From NCBI GenBank assembly GCA_025054905.1, contig JANWZF010000064.1, forward strand, positions 1 through 10,420: a stretch of 10,420 nt of DNA. The letters run 5' to 3'. Both the position numbers and the translations under genes were made by a program. The DNA is from Tepidimonas sp. GTDB lineage: Bacteria; Pseudomonadota; Gammaproteobacteria; Burkholderiales; Burkholderiaceae_C. The stretch's first letter is position 1. Each line of letters opens with the position of its first letter. This document shows positions 1-7,954 of this stretch, piece by piece. The notes beneath the pieces were generated by a model that searched no databases, was not told the origin of the DNA, and saw only the letters and a list, made by a program, of their open reading frames with translations.

Positions 1-3000
1 TTGGGGTTGTACGGATAGACCTCGGTGGGCTGGCCGTGAGGATCGACGTAGCGCAGCGCCACCGCGACGCGCTGGGCATCACCGCGCTGGCCGAAATTGG
101 CATAGCCCTCGCCATGCGCCACCGCGATCGGCAACCGGCTGCCCGCCATGCCCTGGAAGAACAGACTGGGCGAGTCGGTCACCTCCACCAGCGCCAGGCG
201 TGCTTCGAAGCGCGCGCTGACGTTGGCGGTAAAGCGCGGCCAGTGCTCGGCGCCAGGGATGATTGCGGCCAGCTCGGCAAACATCTGGCAGCCATTGCAC
301 ACCCCGAGCCCGAACGTGTCGGGACGGGCGAAAAACGCCGCAAACTGCTCGGCCAGCTCGGGGTGGAAGGTGATCGAACGCGCCCAGCCGATGCCTGCGC
401 CCAGCGTGTCCCCGTAGCTGAAGCCGCCGCAGGCCACGATGCCGGCAAAACCACCCAGCCGCGTGTGCCCCCGCATCAGGTCGCTCATGTGCACGTCCAC
501 GGCCTCGAATCCCGCACAGTCGAACGCGTAGGCCATTTCGACGTGGGAGTTGACCCCTTGTTCGCGCAGGATCGCCACGCGCGGGCGTGCCCGATGGACA
601 TAAGGGGCAGCGACGTCCTCAGCGGGATCGAAGGTCAGCGCCACATGCAGGCCAGGGTCGTCGGTGCGTGCCACGGCGGCATGTTCGGCATCGGCGCAAT
701 CGGGGTTGTCGCGCTCGCGGGCGATGCGCCAGCTGACCTCGTCCCAGGCCTGCAGCAGCTCGGCCAGGCTGGCCTGGAAGATGCACTGCGCGTCGCGCCA
801 GATGGTCAGTTCGCCCTTGCCGAGGTCGATCGGGCTGCTGTCCGGACGGGTCTTGCCGATCACATGGCTGCAGGCTCCCAGGCCATGCTCGCGCAGCACG
901 CCCAGCACGGCGTCGCGATCGGCCGCGCGCACCTGCAGCACCACCCCCAGCTCTTCGCTGAACAGCGCGCGCAGCGTGCGCTCATGGCGCCGTGGGCCGA
1001 CCTGCTGCGCCCAATTTTTGGCATCGCCATGGTCGGCCCGGCTGTCGTGGATGCCGTCGCCATCGGTGACCAGCAGATCCACGTTGAGCGCCACCCCCAC
1101 ACGGCCAGCAAACGCCATTTCGGCCACGCACGCCAGCAGACCGCCATCGCTGCGATCGTGATACGCCAGCAGGCGACCCTGGCGGCGCAGCGCGTTGACG
1201 GCCTGCACCAGCCGCAGCAGATCCTGCGGATCGTCCAGATCGGGCACGGCCCCACCGGTCTGGTCGTGCAGTTGCGCCAGGATCGAGCCGCCCATGCGAT
1301 CCCGCCCGCGTCCCAGATCGACCAGGATCAGCACGGTGTCTTCCTCGCGCGCCAGCTGCGGCGTCAGCGTGCCGCGCACGTCGGCCAACGTGGCAAAGGC
1401 GCTGACGATCAGGCTGACCGGCGCCACGACTTTGTGGGTCTGGCCGGCGCGGTCGGTCCACTGTGTGCGCATCGACAGGCTGTCTTTGCCCACCGGAATG
1501 CTGATGCCCAGCTGCGGGCACAGCTCCAGGCCCACGGCCTTGACGGTGTCATACAGCGCGGCGTCTTCGCCCGGCTCGCCGCAGGCGGCCATCCAGTTGG
1601 CCGACAGCTTGACGCGCGCCAGCTCAATCGGCGCGGCCAGCAGGTTCAGAATCGCCTCGGCCACGGCCATGCGGCCCGATGCCGGCGCATCCAACGCCGC
1701 CAGGGGTGTGCGCTCGCCCATGGCCATCGCCTCCCCTGCCAGTGAGGCGAAGTCGGCCAGCGTGACGGCGCAGTCGGCCACCGGGACCTGCCACGGTCCC
1801 ACCATCTGATCGCGGTGCGTCAGCCCCCCGACGGTGCGGTCGCCGATCGTGATCAGAAAGCGCTTGCTGGCCACCGTGGGGTGACGCAACACCGCCAGCA
1901 CGGCCTCGCGCAGGTCGACGGCGCTGCCCTCAAACGGCGCGCCGGTGCGGCGGATGCGCTGAACCTCGCGCCGCATGCGCGGCGGCTTGCCCAGCAGCAC
2001 TTCCAGCGGCATGTCCACCGGGTAAGCCTGCCCGGCGTCACGGGCCTGGGGGTCGTGCAGCACCAGGCGTGTGTCTTCGGTGGCCACGCCCACCACCGCC
2101 AGCGGGCAGCGCTCCCGCTCGCACAGGGCCTGCAGGCGCGCCAACCCCTGCGGGGACACCGCCAGCACATAACGTTCCTGGCTTTCGTTGCACCAGATTT
2201 CTTTCGGCGCCAGGCCGCTTTCTTCCAGCGGGATGGCGCGCAGGTCAAAGCGCGCTCCGCGGCCGGCATCGTGCACCAGCTCCGGAAACGCGTTGGACAG
2301 TCCCCCAGCGCCGACGTCGTGAATCGCCAGAATCGGGTTGTCCGCTCCCAGCGCCCAGCACTGGTTGATGACTTCCTGCGCGCGGCGCTGGATCTCGGGA
2401 TTGCCGCGTTGCACCGAGTCAAAATCGAGCTCGGCGCTGTTGGTGCCGGTGGCCATCGAGCTGGCCGCTCCTCCGCCCATGCCGATGCGCATGCCCGGGC
2501 CGCCCAGCTGCACCAGCAATGTGCCGGCCGGAAACACCACCTTGTGCGTTTGGGCGGCCTCGATCATACCCAGGCCGCCGGCGATCATGATCGGCTTGTG
2601 GTAGCCGCGCTGCACCGCATCGACGTCGGTGACCACGCGCTGCTCATACTCGCGGAAGTAGCCCAGCAGGTTGGGGCGCCCGAATTCATTGTTGAAGGCT
2701 GCCCCGCCGAGCGGGCCCTCGATCATGATCTGCAAGGGGCTGGCGATGTGCGCCGGCTTGCCATCGGGGCGATCGCTCAGCCCACCCCACAGGCTCGAGA
2801 CCGAAAACCCCGTCAACCCCGCTTTCGGACGCGCGCCGCGGCCCGTGGCCCCTTCGTCACGGATTTCGCCGCCCGCGCCGGTAGCCGCCCCCGGAAACGG
2901 CGAAATGGCGGTCGGGTGGTTGTGCGTTTCCACCTTCATCAGCACGTGCTGCCGCGTCTGGCTGCGCTGGTAGCTCGGGCTGAAGGTGCCATCGCCCACG

Positions 3001-3869
3001 GCCATGAAGCGCTGCACCGTGTGCCCTTCCATGATCGCCGCGTTGTCGGCGTAGGCCACGATGGTGTGATGCGGGGCGCGCTGGTGCGTGTGGCGGATCA
3101 TGCCAAACAGGCTCAGCGGCTGCTCCACCCCGTCGATGACGAACTGCGCATTGAAAATCTTGTGGCGGCAGTGCTCGCTGTTGGCCTGTGCAAACATCAT
3201 CAGCTCGACGTCGCTGGGGTTGCGGCCCAGACGCGTGAACGCATCGAGCAGGTAGTCGATCTCATCGTCGGCCAGCGCCAGCCCCCAGGCCCGGTTGGCT
3301 TCCTGCAGCGCTGCGCGGCCGCGACCCAGCACATCCACCCGCTGCATCGGGCTGGCCGCCAGCGGCGTCCACAGCGCGGCGGCGTCGTCCACGCGGTGCC
3401 AGACGCTTTCGGTCATGCGGTCGTGCAGCAACGCCGCGCAGGCCTGCCAGGCCGGCTCCTCCAACGTCGGGGCTGCGCCGGCCCAACGCGCGCGCAGCCC
3501 GCCCTGCAACGTCAGCCGGTATTCGATCAGGCGCTCGACCCGCCGCGCGGACAGTCCGCAGTTGCGCGCAATGTCCGTGGCCTTGGACGCCCACGGCGAC
3601 ACCGTCCCCACGCGCGGCGACACGACGATGGACACCCCCTCCTGCGGCCCTTGGTACGGCTCGCCGTAGGTGAGCAGCGCCTGCCAGCGCTGGCGCTCGT
3701 CCTCTTGCAGCGGTGCATCGGTGGCCACCAGATGCACGTAGCGTGCAGCCAGCGCCACGATGCGCGCATCGACCGCCTGCAGGCGCGGCAGCCACTGCCG
3801 GGCGCGAAAAGGGCCGAGGGCATCCCCCCCGAAAAATGTGCTGAGGTGGACGGCAGGCGTGGCGGACAT
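1..3869 (-). CDS. purL: Phosphoribosylformylglycinamidine synthase (FGAM synthase), large single-chain PurL; C-terminus cut by the window edge
   Basis: This cytoplasmic enzyme performs the fourth step of de novo purine synthesis, converting FGAR, glutamine and ATP to FGAM. Translating the minus strand from the ATG at 3869 gives 1289 uninterrupted codons to the left edge. The N-terminal domain carries ALLTYGEPYQG and SPWASKATDIARNCGL. The catalytic FGAM synthetase part shows ANSEHCRHK (residues 229-237) and KVETHNHPTAISPFPG (from 312), followed by a GGEIRDEGATGRGA segment, all typical of the family. The C-terminal class I glutaminase domain contains GVCNGCQMF; its nucleophile is Cys1191 (codon 297-299). 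The frame leaves the window just after YPYNPN, so the His-Glu pair of the triad and roughly 50 residues lie outside. I chose this ATG because the protein then begins like other PurL proteins; no clear Shine-Dalgarno precedes it. The gene is divergent from the transporter operon. Both strands are open over long stretches, but only this frame gives a recognisable protein. Confidence 0.97.
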   Translation of the reverse strand, partial: MSATPAVHLSTFFGGDALGPFRARQWLPRLQAVDARIVALAARYVHLVATDAPLQEDERQRWQALLTYGEPYQGPQEGVSIVVSPRVGTVSPWASKATDIARNCGLSARRVERLIEYRLTLQGGLRARWAGAAPTLEEPAWQACAALLHDRMTESVWHRVDDAAALWTPLAASPMQRVDVLGRGRAALQEANRAWGLALADDEIDYLLDAFTRLGRNPSDVELMMFAQANSEHCRHKIFNAQFVIDGVEQPLSLFGMIRHTHQRAPHHTIVAYADNAAIMEGHTVQRFMAVGDGTFSPSYQRSQTRQHVLMKVETHNHPTAISPFPGAATGAGGEIRDEGATGRGARPKAGLTGFSVSSLWGGLSDRPDGKPAHIASPLQIMIEGPLGGAAFNNEFGRPNLLGYFREYEQRVVTDVDAVQRGYHKPIMIAGGLGMIEAAQTHKVVFPAGTLLVQLGGPGMRIGMGGGAASSMATGTNSAELDFDSVQRGNPEIQRRAQEVINQCWALGADNPILAIHDVGAGGLSNAFPELVHDAGRGARFDLRAIPLEESGLAPKEIWCNESQERYVLAVSPQGLARLQALCERERCPLAVVGVATEDTRLVLHDPQARDAGQAYPVDMPLEVLLGKPPRMRREVQRIRRTGAPFEGSAVDLREAVLAVLRHPTVASKRFLITIGDRTVGGLTHRDQMVGPWQVPVADCAVTLADFASLAGEAMAMGERTPLAALDAPASGRMAVAEAILNLLAAPIELARVKLSANWMAACGEPGEDAALYDTVKAVGLELCPQLGISIPVGKDSLSMRTQWTDRAGQTHKVVAPVSLIVSAFATLADVRGTLTPQLAREEDTVLILVDLGRGRDRMGGSILAQLHDQTGGAVPDLDDPQDLLRLVQAVNALRRQGRLLAYHDRSDGGLLACVAEMAFAGRVGVALNVDLLVTDGDGIHDSRADHGDAKNWAQQVGPRRHERTLRALFSEELGVVLQVRAADRDAVLGVLREHGLGACSHVIGKTRPDSSPIDLGKGELTIWRDAQCIFQASLAELLQAWDEVSWRIARERDNPDCADAEHAAVARTDDPGLHVALTFDPAEDVAAPYVHRARPRVAILREQGVNSHVEMAYAFDCAGFEAVDVHMSDLMRGHTRLGGFAGIVACGGFSYGDTLGAGIGWARSITFHPELAEQFAAFFARPDTFGLGVCNGCQMFAELAAIIPGAEHWPRFTANVSARFEARLALVEVTDSPSLFFQGMAGSRLPIAVAHGEGYANFGQRGDAQRVAVALRYVDPHGQPTEVYPYNP

Positions 3870-3907
3870 CGCTGTGGCGGTCGGCAGGGGTTGGCGGCAA
3901 AGCCGGC

Positions 3908-3913
3908 ATTCTA
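3908..3913 (-). promoter_or_regulatory. Candidate -10 box for purL
   Basis: Read on the minus strand the hexamer is TAGAAT, a 5 of 6 match to TATAAT. It lies about 38 bases before the purL ATG and would give a leader of roughly 30 bases. No convincing -35 hexamer is seen 16-18 bases upstream, so the promoter would be weak or activator-dependent. This is inference from position and resemblance only. Confidence 0.4.
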
Positions 3914-4004
3914 CCGGGGGCATGGACGTCGGCTCGGCTTGCGCGCTCGCACGGTCGAGCAAGTGCCGATCACGCTAGGGTTTGTCCGAGGGTGCGCCAC
4001 GTCC

Positions 4005-4028
4005 CAACATGCATTATTCTGCATGTTG
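4005..4028. promoter_or_regulatory. Perfect inverted repeat (9-bp arms, 6-base spacer) in the divergent control region; candidate operator
   Basis: The left arm CAACATGCA (4005-4013) and right arm TGCATGTTG (4020-4028) are exact reverse complements around the spacer TTATTC. The site is clearly more AT-rich than its surroundings. It lies 50 bases before the start codon of the binding-protein gene and about 135 bases before the purL start. Size and symmetry fit the operator of a dimeric regulator. The spacer region also contains -10-like hexamers on both strands (TATTCT at 4015-4020 on plus, AATAAT at 4013-4018 on minus), neither with a good -35. If transcribed it could instead form a hairpin in the leader. 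No regulator gene is present in the window, so the binding protein is unknown. Confidence 0.55.
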
Positions 4029-4064
4029 CGCCGAGCATCCGAAACCACGTTGCCGATCCGAATG

Positions 4065-4070
4065 AAGGAG
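4065..4070 (+). promoter_or_regulatory. Strong ribosome binding site of the binding-protein gene
   Basis: AAGGAG sits 8 bases before the ATG at 4079. It decides the start: the reading frame is open upstream to an ATG at 3992, but that start would add 29 residues ahead of the signal peptide and would overlap the inverted repeat. Confidence 0.85.
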
Positions 4071-4078
4071 ACATCACC

Positions 4079-5266
4079 ATGACCACCCGTCGCGTCGTCC
4101 TGACCCGCAGCGCCGCTGTGATTGGCGCAGCCTCCACGGGGCTGTGGCTGCCCGAAATCGTCCGTGCCCAGGCGGCGCGGGTGCGTGTGGGGTTCATGCT
4201 CCCCTACACCGGCACCTTCGCGCAGCTGGGGGTGGCGATCGAAAACGGGGTGCGCATGGCGCTGGACGAAGCCGGTGGCAAACTGGGCGGACGCGAGATC
4301 GAGTTTTTCAAAGTCGACGATGAATCCAACCCGGCCAAGGGGGTGGAATACGCAACCCGCCTGGTGCAGCGCGACAAGGTCGACGTGCTGATCGGGACGG
4401 TGCACTCCGGCGTGCAGATGGGCATCCACAAGGTGGCGCGCGAAAGCGGTGTGCTCAACCTGATTCCCAACGCAGGCGTGCATGCCGCCACCCGCCAGCA
4501 GTGCGCACCCAACGTGTTTCGCACCAGCTTCACCAACGCCCAGCCCACCCTGGCGTTGGGCAAGCCGATGGTGGAGCGCGGCCACAAGCGGGCGGTGTGG
4601 ATCACATGGAACTATGCCGCTGGCGACGAGGCGTTTGAAGGTTTCGAGCAGAGCTACACGGCCGCCGGTGGCACGATCGTCAAAAAGCTTGGTCTGCCCT
4701 TCCCCAACGTGGAGTTTCAGGCGCTGCTGACCGAAATCGCGGCGCTCAAGCCCGATGCGGTGGCCTGCTTTTTCGCCGGTGGCGGCGCGGCCAAGTTCCT
4801 GCGCGACTACGCTGCCGCCGGGCTCAACCGCAGCATTCCGTTGTACGGCTCGGGCTTTTTGACCGAGGGCGTGTTGGACGCGGCCGGCGACGCCGCCGAG
4901 GGCGTCATCACGACGATGCACTACAGCGACTCGCTGGATACCCCACGCAACAAGCAGTTCCGCTTGAATTACGCCAAGACCTTCAAGCTGCAGCCCGACG
5001 TCTATGCCGTGCAAGGGTATGACACCGGCCTGCTGCTGTTGCACGGAGCCAAGGCGGTTGGGGGGGACCTGTCCAACAAAAAGGCGCTGTACGCCGCGCT
5101 GGAAGCGGCGGTGATCGACAGCCCGCGTGGATCCTGGCGCATGAGCAAGGCGCACAACCCGATCCAGGACATCTACCTGCGCCAGGTCAGGGGCAAGGAA
5201 AACCGCGTGATCGGCATCGCCGCCAAGGCGTTGGAGGATCCCGGCACCGGCTGCCGCATGGGCTGA
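4079..5266 (+). CDS. Periplasmic substrate-binding protein of a branched-chain amino acid-type (HAAT) ABC importer
   Basis: This 395-residue protein is the ligand receptor of the importer encoded by the next four genes. The N-terminus has a Tat-like signal: TTRRVVL with Arg4-Arg5, a hydrophobic stretch at about 11-24, and an Ala-rich cleavage region VRAQA near residues 28-32. The mature protein starts RVRVGFMLPYTGTFAQLG, the usual opening of the Peripla_BP_6 fold. It continues with GVRMALDEAGG and FKVDDESNPAKGVEYATRLV, then VDVLIGTVHSG (101-111), where ligand-contacting residues of this family usually lie. Later VYAVQGYDTGLLLLHGA matches the C-terminal lobe. Length is normal for the family. 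It is the first gene of the operon, 21 bases before the first permease. The ligand cannot be assigned: relatives bind Leu/Ile/Val, amides, urea or aromatic acids. Family assignment is firm, substrate open. Confidence 0.93.
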   Translation: MTTRRVVLTRSAAVIGAASTGLWLPEIVRAQAARVRVGFMLPYTGTFAQLGVAIENGVRMALDEAGGKLGGREIEFFKVDDESNPAKGVEYATRLVQRDKVDVLIGTVHSGVQMGIHKVARESGVLNLIPNAGVHAATRQQCAPNVFRTSFTNAQPTLALGKPMVERGHKRAVWITWNYAAGDEAFEGFEQSYTAAGGTIVKKLGLPFPNVEFQALLTEIAALKPDAVACFFAGGGAAKFLRDYAAAGLNRSIPLYGSGFLTEGVLDAAGDAAEGVITTMHYSDSLDTPRNKQFRLNYAKTFKLQPDVYAVQGYDTGLLLLHGAKAVGGDLSNKKALYAALEAAVIDSPRGSWRMSKAHNPIQDIYLRQVRGKENRVIGIAAKALEDPGTGCRMG

Positions 5267-5287
5267 CCCGTCGCAGGTTGCGCACCG

Positions 5288-6151
5288 ATGGACCTGGCCA
5301 ACATCCTGATCCAGCTGCTCAACGGCGTGCAGTACGGCTTGCTGCTGTTCATGCTGGCGGCGGGGCTGACCCTCATCTTCGGCATCATGGGGGTGGTCAA
5401 CCTGGCCCACGGCAGCTTCTACATGCTGGGGGCGTACCTGGCCTGGTGGCTGGTGGGCCTGATCGACAGCCTGCCCTTGGCCATTGCCGTAGGCGCGGGG
5501 CTGGCGTTGCTGCTGGGATGGTTGCTCGAGTGGGGGCTGTTTCGCCACTTCTACCAGCGCGACCACCTCGATCAGGTGCTGCTGACCTTCGGGCTGATCT
5601 ATCTGCTGGAGGAAGCACGCTCACTGCTGTGGGGCGACGACGTGCACGCGGTGGCGGTGCCCCCGGCGCTGGCCGGCTCGGTGGCACTGACCGACACCCT
5701 GTCCTATCCGATCTATCGCCTGTTTGTGATGGGGGTATGCGTGTTGCTGGCACTGGCGCTGTGGGCTCTCATCACCCACACGCGGCTGGGCATGCGCATC
5801 CGGGCTGGGGCTTTCCAGCGCGAGATGGCCGAGGCGCTGGGCATCAACATTCGCGTCCTGCACGCAGTGGTGTTCGCGCTGGGGGTGATGCTGGCCGTGG
5901 TGGCAGGCATGGTGGCCGCGCCCCTGGCCAGTGTCTATCCGGGCATGGGCGCCCCGATTCTGATCATGTGCTTTGTGGTCGTGGTGATCGGCGGCATCGG
6001 TTCGGTGCGGGGTGCCTTGGTAGCAGCTCTGCTGGTGGGACTGGTGGATACGTTTGGCAAAGTGTGGTTGCCGCAGTTGGCCAGCGTGCTGGTGTACCTG
6101 TTGATGGCGCTCGTGCTGCTGGTGCGGCCTGAGGGACTGTTCCGGCGCTAG
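5288..6151 (+). CDS. livH: Branched-chain-type ABC transporter permease, LivH family
   Basis: This 287-residue inner-membrane protein is one of two permeases forming the import channel. It consists mainly of hydrophobic helices. The N-terminal part carries the LivH hallmark LTLIFGIMGVVNLAHGSFYM (27-46) followed by LGAYLAWW. A cytoplasmic loop with EMAEALGIN (179-187) matches the EAA-like segment that contacts the ATPase. IGGIGSVRGAL (234-244) and the ending LVRPEGLFRR are also typical. The ATG at 5288 begins the family-typical N-terminus (NILIQLLNGVQYGLLL), though the upstream ribosome binding site is weak (CAGG, about 10 bases away). It follows the binding-protein gene by 21 bases and precedes livM by 26. 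A long open frame overlapping it from 5278 in another frame yields a Gly/Ala/Arg-rich unrecognisable protein and is a shadow. Confidence 0.95.
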   Translation: MDLANILIQLLNGVQYGLLLFMLAAGLTLIFGIMGVVNLAHGSFYMLGAYLAWWLVGLIDSLPLAIAVGAGLALLLGWLLEWGLFRHFYQRDHLDQVLLTFGLIYLLEEARSLLWGDDVHAVAVPPALAGSVALTDTLSYPIYRLFVMGVCVLLALALWALITHTRLGMRIRAGAFQREMAEALGINIRVLHAVVFALGVMLAVVAGMVAAPLASVYPGMGAPILIMCFVVVVIGGIGSVRGALVAALLVGLVDTFGKVWLPQLASVLVYLLMALVLLVRPEGLFRR

Positions 6152-6177
6152 AGCTCGGCGCCCTATCTCTTCCATCC

Positions 6178-7212
6178 GTGACGATGATGAACGCTGCTGC
6201 CGATTCCGCCCTGCCCCGTATGCTGCGTCTCGTGCTGGCGCTGGGCGCAGGGGTGCTGCTGATCCTTCCTTGGTTGGAGCTGGACAACGAGCCCTACTAC
6301 CTGCAGTTGCTGACCCAGATGATGATCCTGGCCATCTTGGCGATGAGCCTGGATCTGCTGCAAGGGGTCACGGGTCTGGTGTCGCTGGGTCACGCCGCGT
6401 TTTTCGGGTTGGCCGGCTATGTGCTGGCGCTGCTGACCCCAGCCGGCGAGCCGGTTGCCCTGTGGTGGACCCTGCCGCTGGCGGTGGGCATCTGCGCCGT
6501 GGTGGCGGCGGTGATTGGCTTTTTTGTCGTACGCACCCGCGGCATCTACTTCATCATGGCCACGATGGCCTTCGGCCAGATGCTGTATTTCCTCTTTTTC
6601 GATCACAAGGCCCTGGGAGGCTCGGATGGGCTGTACGTCGCCTGGCGTCCCCACATGCGCGGCTGGGGGGAACGGGCGCTGCTGGACCTGGATGATCCAC
6701 TGGTGCGCTACTACCTGGCCTTGCTGATGCTGGTGGGGGTCTTTTTGTTCTTGCGACGGATGCTCGGCTCACCGTTTGGACGGGTGCTGGTGGGCATTCG
6801 CCTCAATGAGCATCGCCTGCGTGCGGTGGGCCACCCCACGACGCGCTACAAGCTGGCCGCCTTCACGCTGGCCGGGGCCCTGGCCGGTCTGGCCGGCTAC
6901 CTGTGGGCGCTGCACAGCGGCTTCGTCAATCCGGAACTGCTCGGTTTTCATCAAAGTGCGCACACGATCATGATGGTCATCCTCGGGGGAATGGGTAACT
7001 TCGCTGGGGCCATCGTGGGTGCGTTCGCCTTCGAAGCTCTGCTGCACGTGGCCAAGGACCTGACCAAGCACTGGCAGCTGCTGGTGGGGGGCTTCATCGT
7101 GCTGGTGGTCATCGTGGCACCCAAGGGCCTGGTCGAGCTGCTCACACGCCGTCCGACCGTGCGCCGCGCTGCCCATCCCAGCCCGCCTGCGACGGAGGGC
7201 CATCATGGTTGA
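6178..7212 (+). CDS. livM: Branched-chain-type ABC transporter permease, LivM family
   Basis: This 344-residue protein is the second permease, pairing with LivH in the inner membrane. Visible hallmarks are GLVSLGHAAFFGLAGY (66-81), RTRGIYFIMATMAFGQM (119-135), the EAA-like loop GIRLNEHRLRAVGHP (206-220), and VILGGMGNFAGAIVGA (267-282). The C-terminus LVGGFIVLVVIVAPKGL is also typical and is followed by a short basic, Pro/Ala-rich tail. The start is uncertain: the frame opens with GTG at 6178, and ATG codons follow at 6184 and 6187. None has a clear Shine-Dalgarno, so the true start may be two or three codons later. Its last 8 bases overlap livG, a sign of translational coupling. Confidence 0.95.
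   Translation: MTMMNAAADSALPRMLRLVLALGAGVLLILPWLELDNEPYYLQLLTQMMILAILAMSLDLLQGVTGLVSLGHAAFFGLAGYVLALLTPAGEPVALWWTLPLAVGICAVVAAVIGFFVVRTRGIYFIMATMAFGQMLYFLFFDHKALGGSDGLYVAWRPHMRGWGERALLDLDDPLVRYYLALLMLVGVFLFLRRMLGSPFGRVLVGIRLNEHRLRAVGHPTTRYKLAAFTLAGALAGLAGYLWALHSGFVNPELLGFHQSAHTIMMVILGGMGNFAGAIVGAFAFEALLHVAKDLTKHWQLLVGGFIVLVVIVAPKGLVELLTRRPTVRRAAHPSPPATEGHHG
7194..7199 (+). promoter_or_regulatory. Ribosome binding site of livG inside the end of livM
   Basis: GGAGGG lies 5 bases before the livG ATG at 7205 and within the livM coding region. It supports a livG start that overlaps the livM stop. Confidence 0.7.
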
Positions 7213-7954
7213 GCCAGCGCTGCAAGCGCGCGATCTGACCAAGCGATTCGGCGGTCTGATCGCCGTCGATGGCGTCTCGTTGAGTCTTGAGCGGCAGCGG
7301 CTGCACGCCGTCATCGGCCCCAACGGCGCGGGCAAGTCGACCCTGACCAACCTGCTGGCCGGCGAGCTGGCGCCCACCGCTGGCACCCTGTGGCTGGCTG
7401 GGCGAAACGTGACCGGGGCCAAGCCGGATGCGCTCGCACGCCTGGGGCTCGGGCGCAGCTTTCAACGCACCAACATCCTGGCGCCGCTGACCGTGTGGGA
7501 AAACGTGCGGCTGGCGGCGCAAGCGCGTGCCGGTGGCATCTGGCGGATCTGGCAACGCGCCGAGCGCTGTGCCGAGGTGAACGCGCGCGCCGAGCGCGCG
7601 TTGGAGCTGGCCGGCCTGCAATCCCGTGCCCATCGCCTCGCTGGGGCGATCAGCCACGGCGAGCAGCGGCAGCTGGAAATTGCGATGACGCTGGCCACCG
7701 AGCCCACCGTGCTGCTGCTGGATGAGCCACTGGCGGGGATGGGGTCCGCCGAAGCCGAGCGCATGATCGAGCTGCTGCTGGCCCTCAAGCGTGATCACGC
7801 CCTGATGCTCGTGGAGCACGACATGGATGCGGTCTTCGCGTTGGCCGATGAATTGACCGTGATGGTCAATGGGCGCGTCATCGCCCACGGAGCGCCGCAA
7901 ACGGTGCGCGCCGACGCCGCCGTGCAGGCGGCCTATCTAGGAGAAGAGGCGTGA
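7205..7954 (+). CDS. livG: Branched-chain-type ABC transporter ATPase, LivG family
   Basis: This 249-residue cytoplasmic ATPase drives the importer together with LivF. All nucleotide-binding motifs are intact: Walker A GPNGAGKST (38-46), Q-loop glutamine in SFQRTN (Gln87), signature SHGEQ (150-154), Walker B VLLLDEP (169-175) with the catalytic Glu, and H-loop VEHD (His205). The N-terminus LQARDLTKRFGGLIAVDGVSL and the C-terminal VMVNGRVIAHGAP match LivG proteins, where the insert between the Q-loop and signature is longer than in LivF. The signature has SHGEQ instead of SGGEQ; variants with Tyr or His at this point are normal for LivG. The gene overlaps livM by 8 bases and livF by 4, so the three are probably translated as a coupled set. 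Confidence 0.96.
   Translation: MVEPALQARDLTKRFGGLIAVDGVSLSLERQRLHAVIGPNGAGKSTLTNLLAGELAPTAGTLWLAGRNVTGAKPDALARLGLGRSFQRTNILAPLTVWENVRLAAQARAGGIWRIWQRAERCAEVNARAERALELAGLQSRAHRLAGAISHGEQRQLEIAMTLATEPTVLLLDEPLAGMGSAEAERMIELLLALKRDHALMLVEHDMDAVFALADELTVMVNGRVIAHGAPQTVRADAAVQAAYLGEEA
7939..7943 (+). promoter_or_regulatory. Ribosome binding site of livF inside the end of livG
   Basis: AGGAG lies 7 bases before the GTG at 7951. It supports GTG as the livF start, in a GTGA overlap with the livG stop codon. Confidence 0.7.

Noticed and set aside
36..1745. Long plus-strand open frame opposite purL
   Set aside because: The translation is rich in His, Arg, Gln and Ala with no recognisable domain, while the opposite strand encodes clear PurL motifs throughout. 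High GC at third codon positions opens this frame by chance.
3262..3909. Alternative minus-strand frame starting upstream of purL
   Set aside because: It is out of frame with PurL and gives an Arg/Ala/Gly-rich product without motifs; the ATG at 3869 gives the PurL N-terminus.
3945..3960. Small inverted repeat GCTCG / CGAGC in the divergent region
   Set aside because: Five-bp GC-rich arms are expected by chance in DNA of this composition.
1815..4082. Second long plus-strand open frame opposite purL
   Set aside because: Same low-complexity Arg/His/Gln/Ala composition, no domain, and it runs through the divergent control region into the binding-protein start.
3911..5566. Long minus-strand open frame opposite the binding-protein gene and livH
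   Set aside because: It is Gln/His/Val/Arg-rich without motifs, and the plus strand has a signal peptide, ribosome binding site and family motifs.
5278..6132. Plus-strand open frame overlapping livH in another frame
   Set aside because: It yields a Gly/Ala/Arg-rich unrecognisable protein, whereas the frame from 5288 gives a complete LivH permease.
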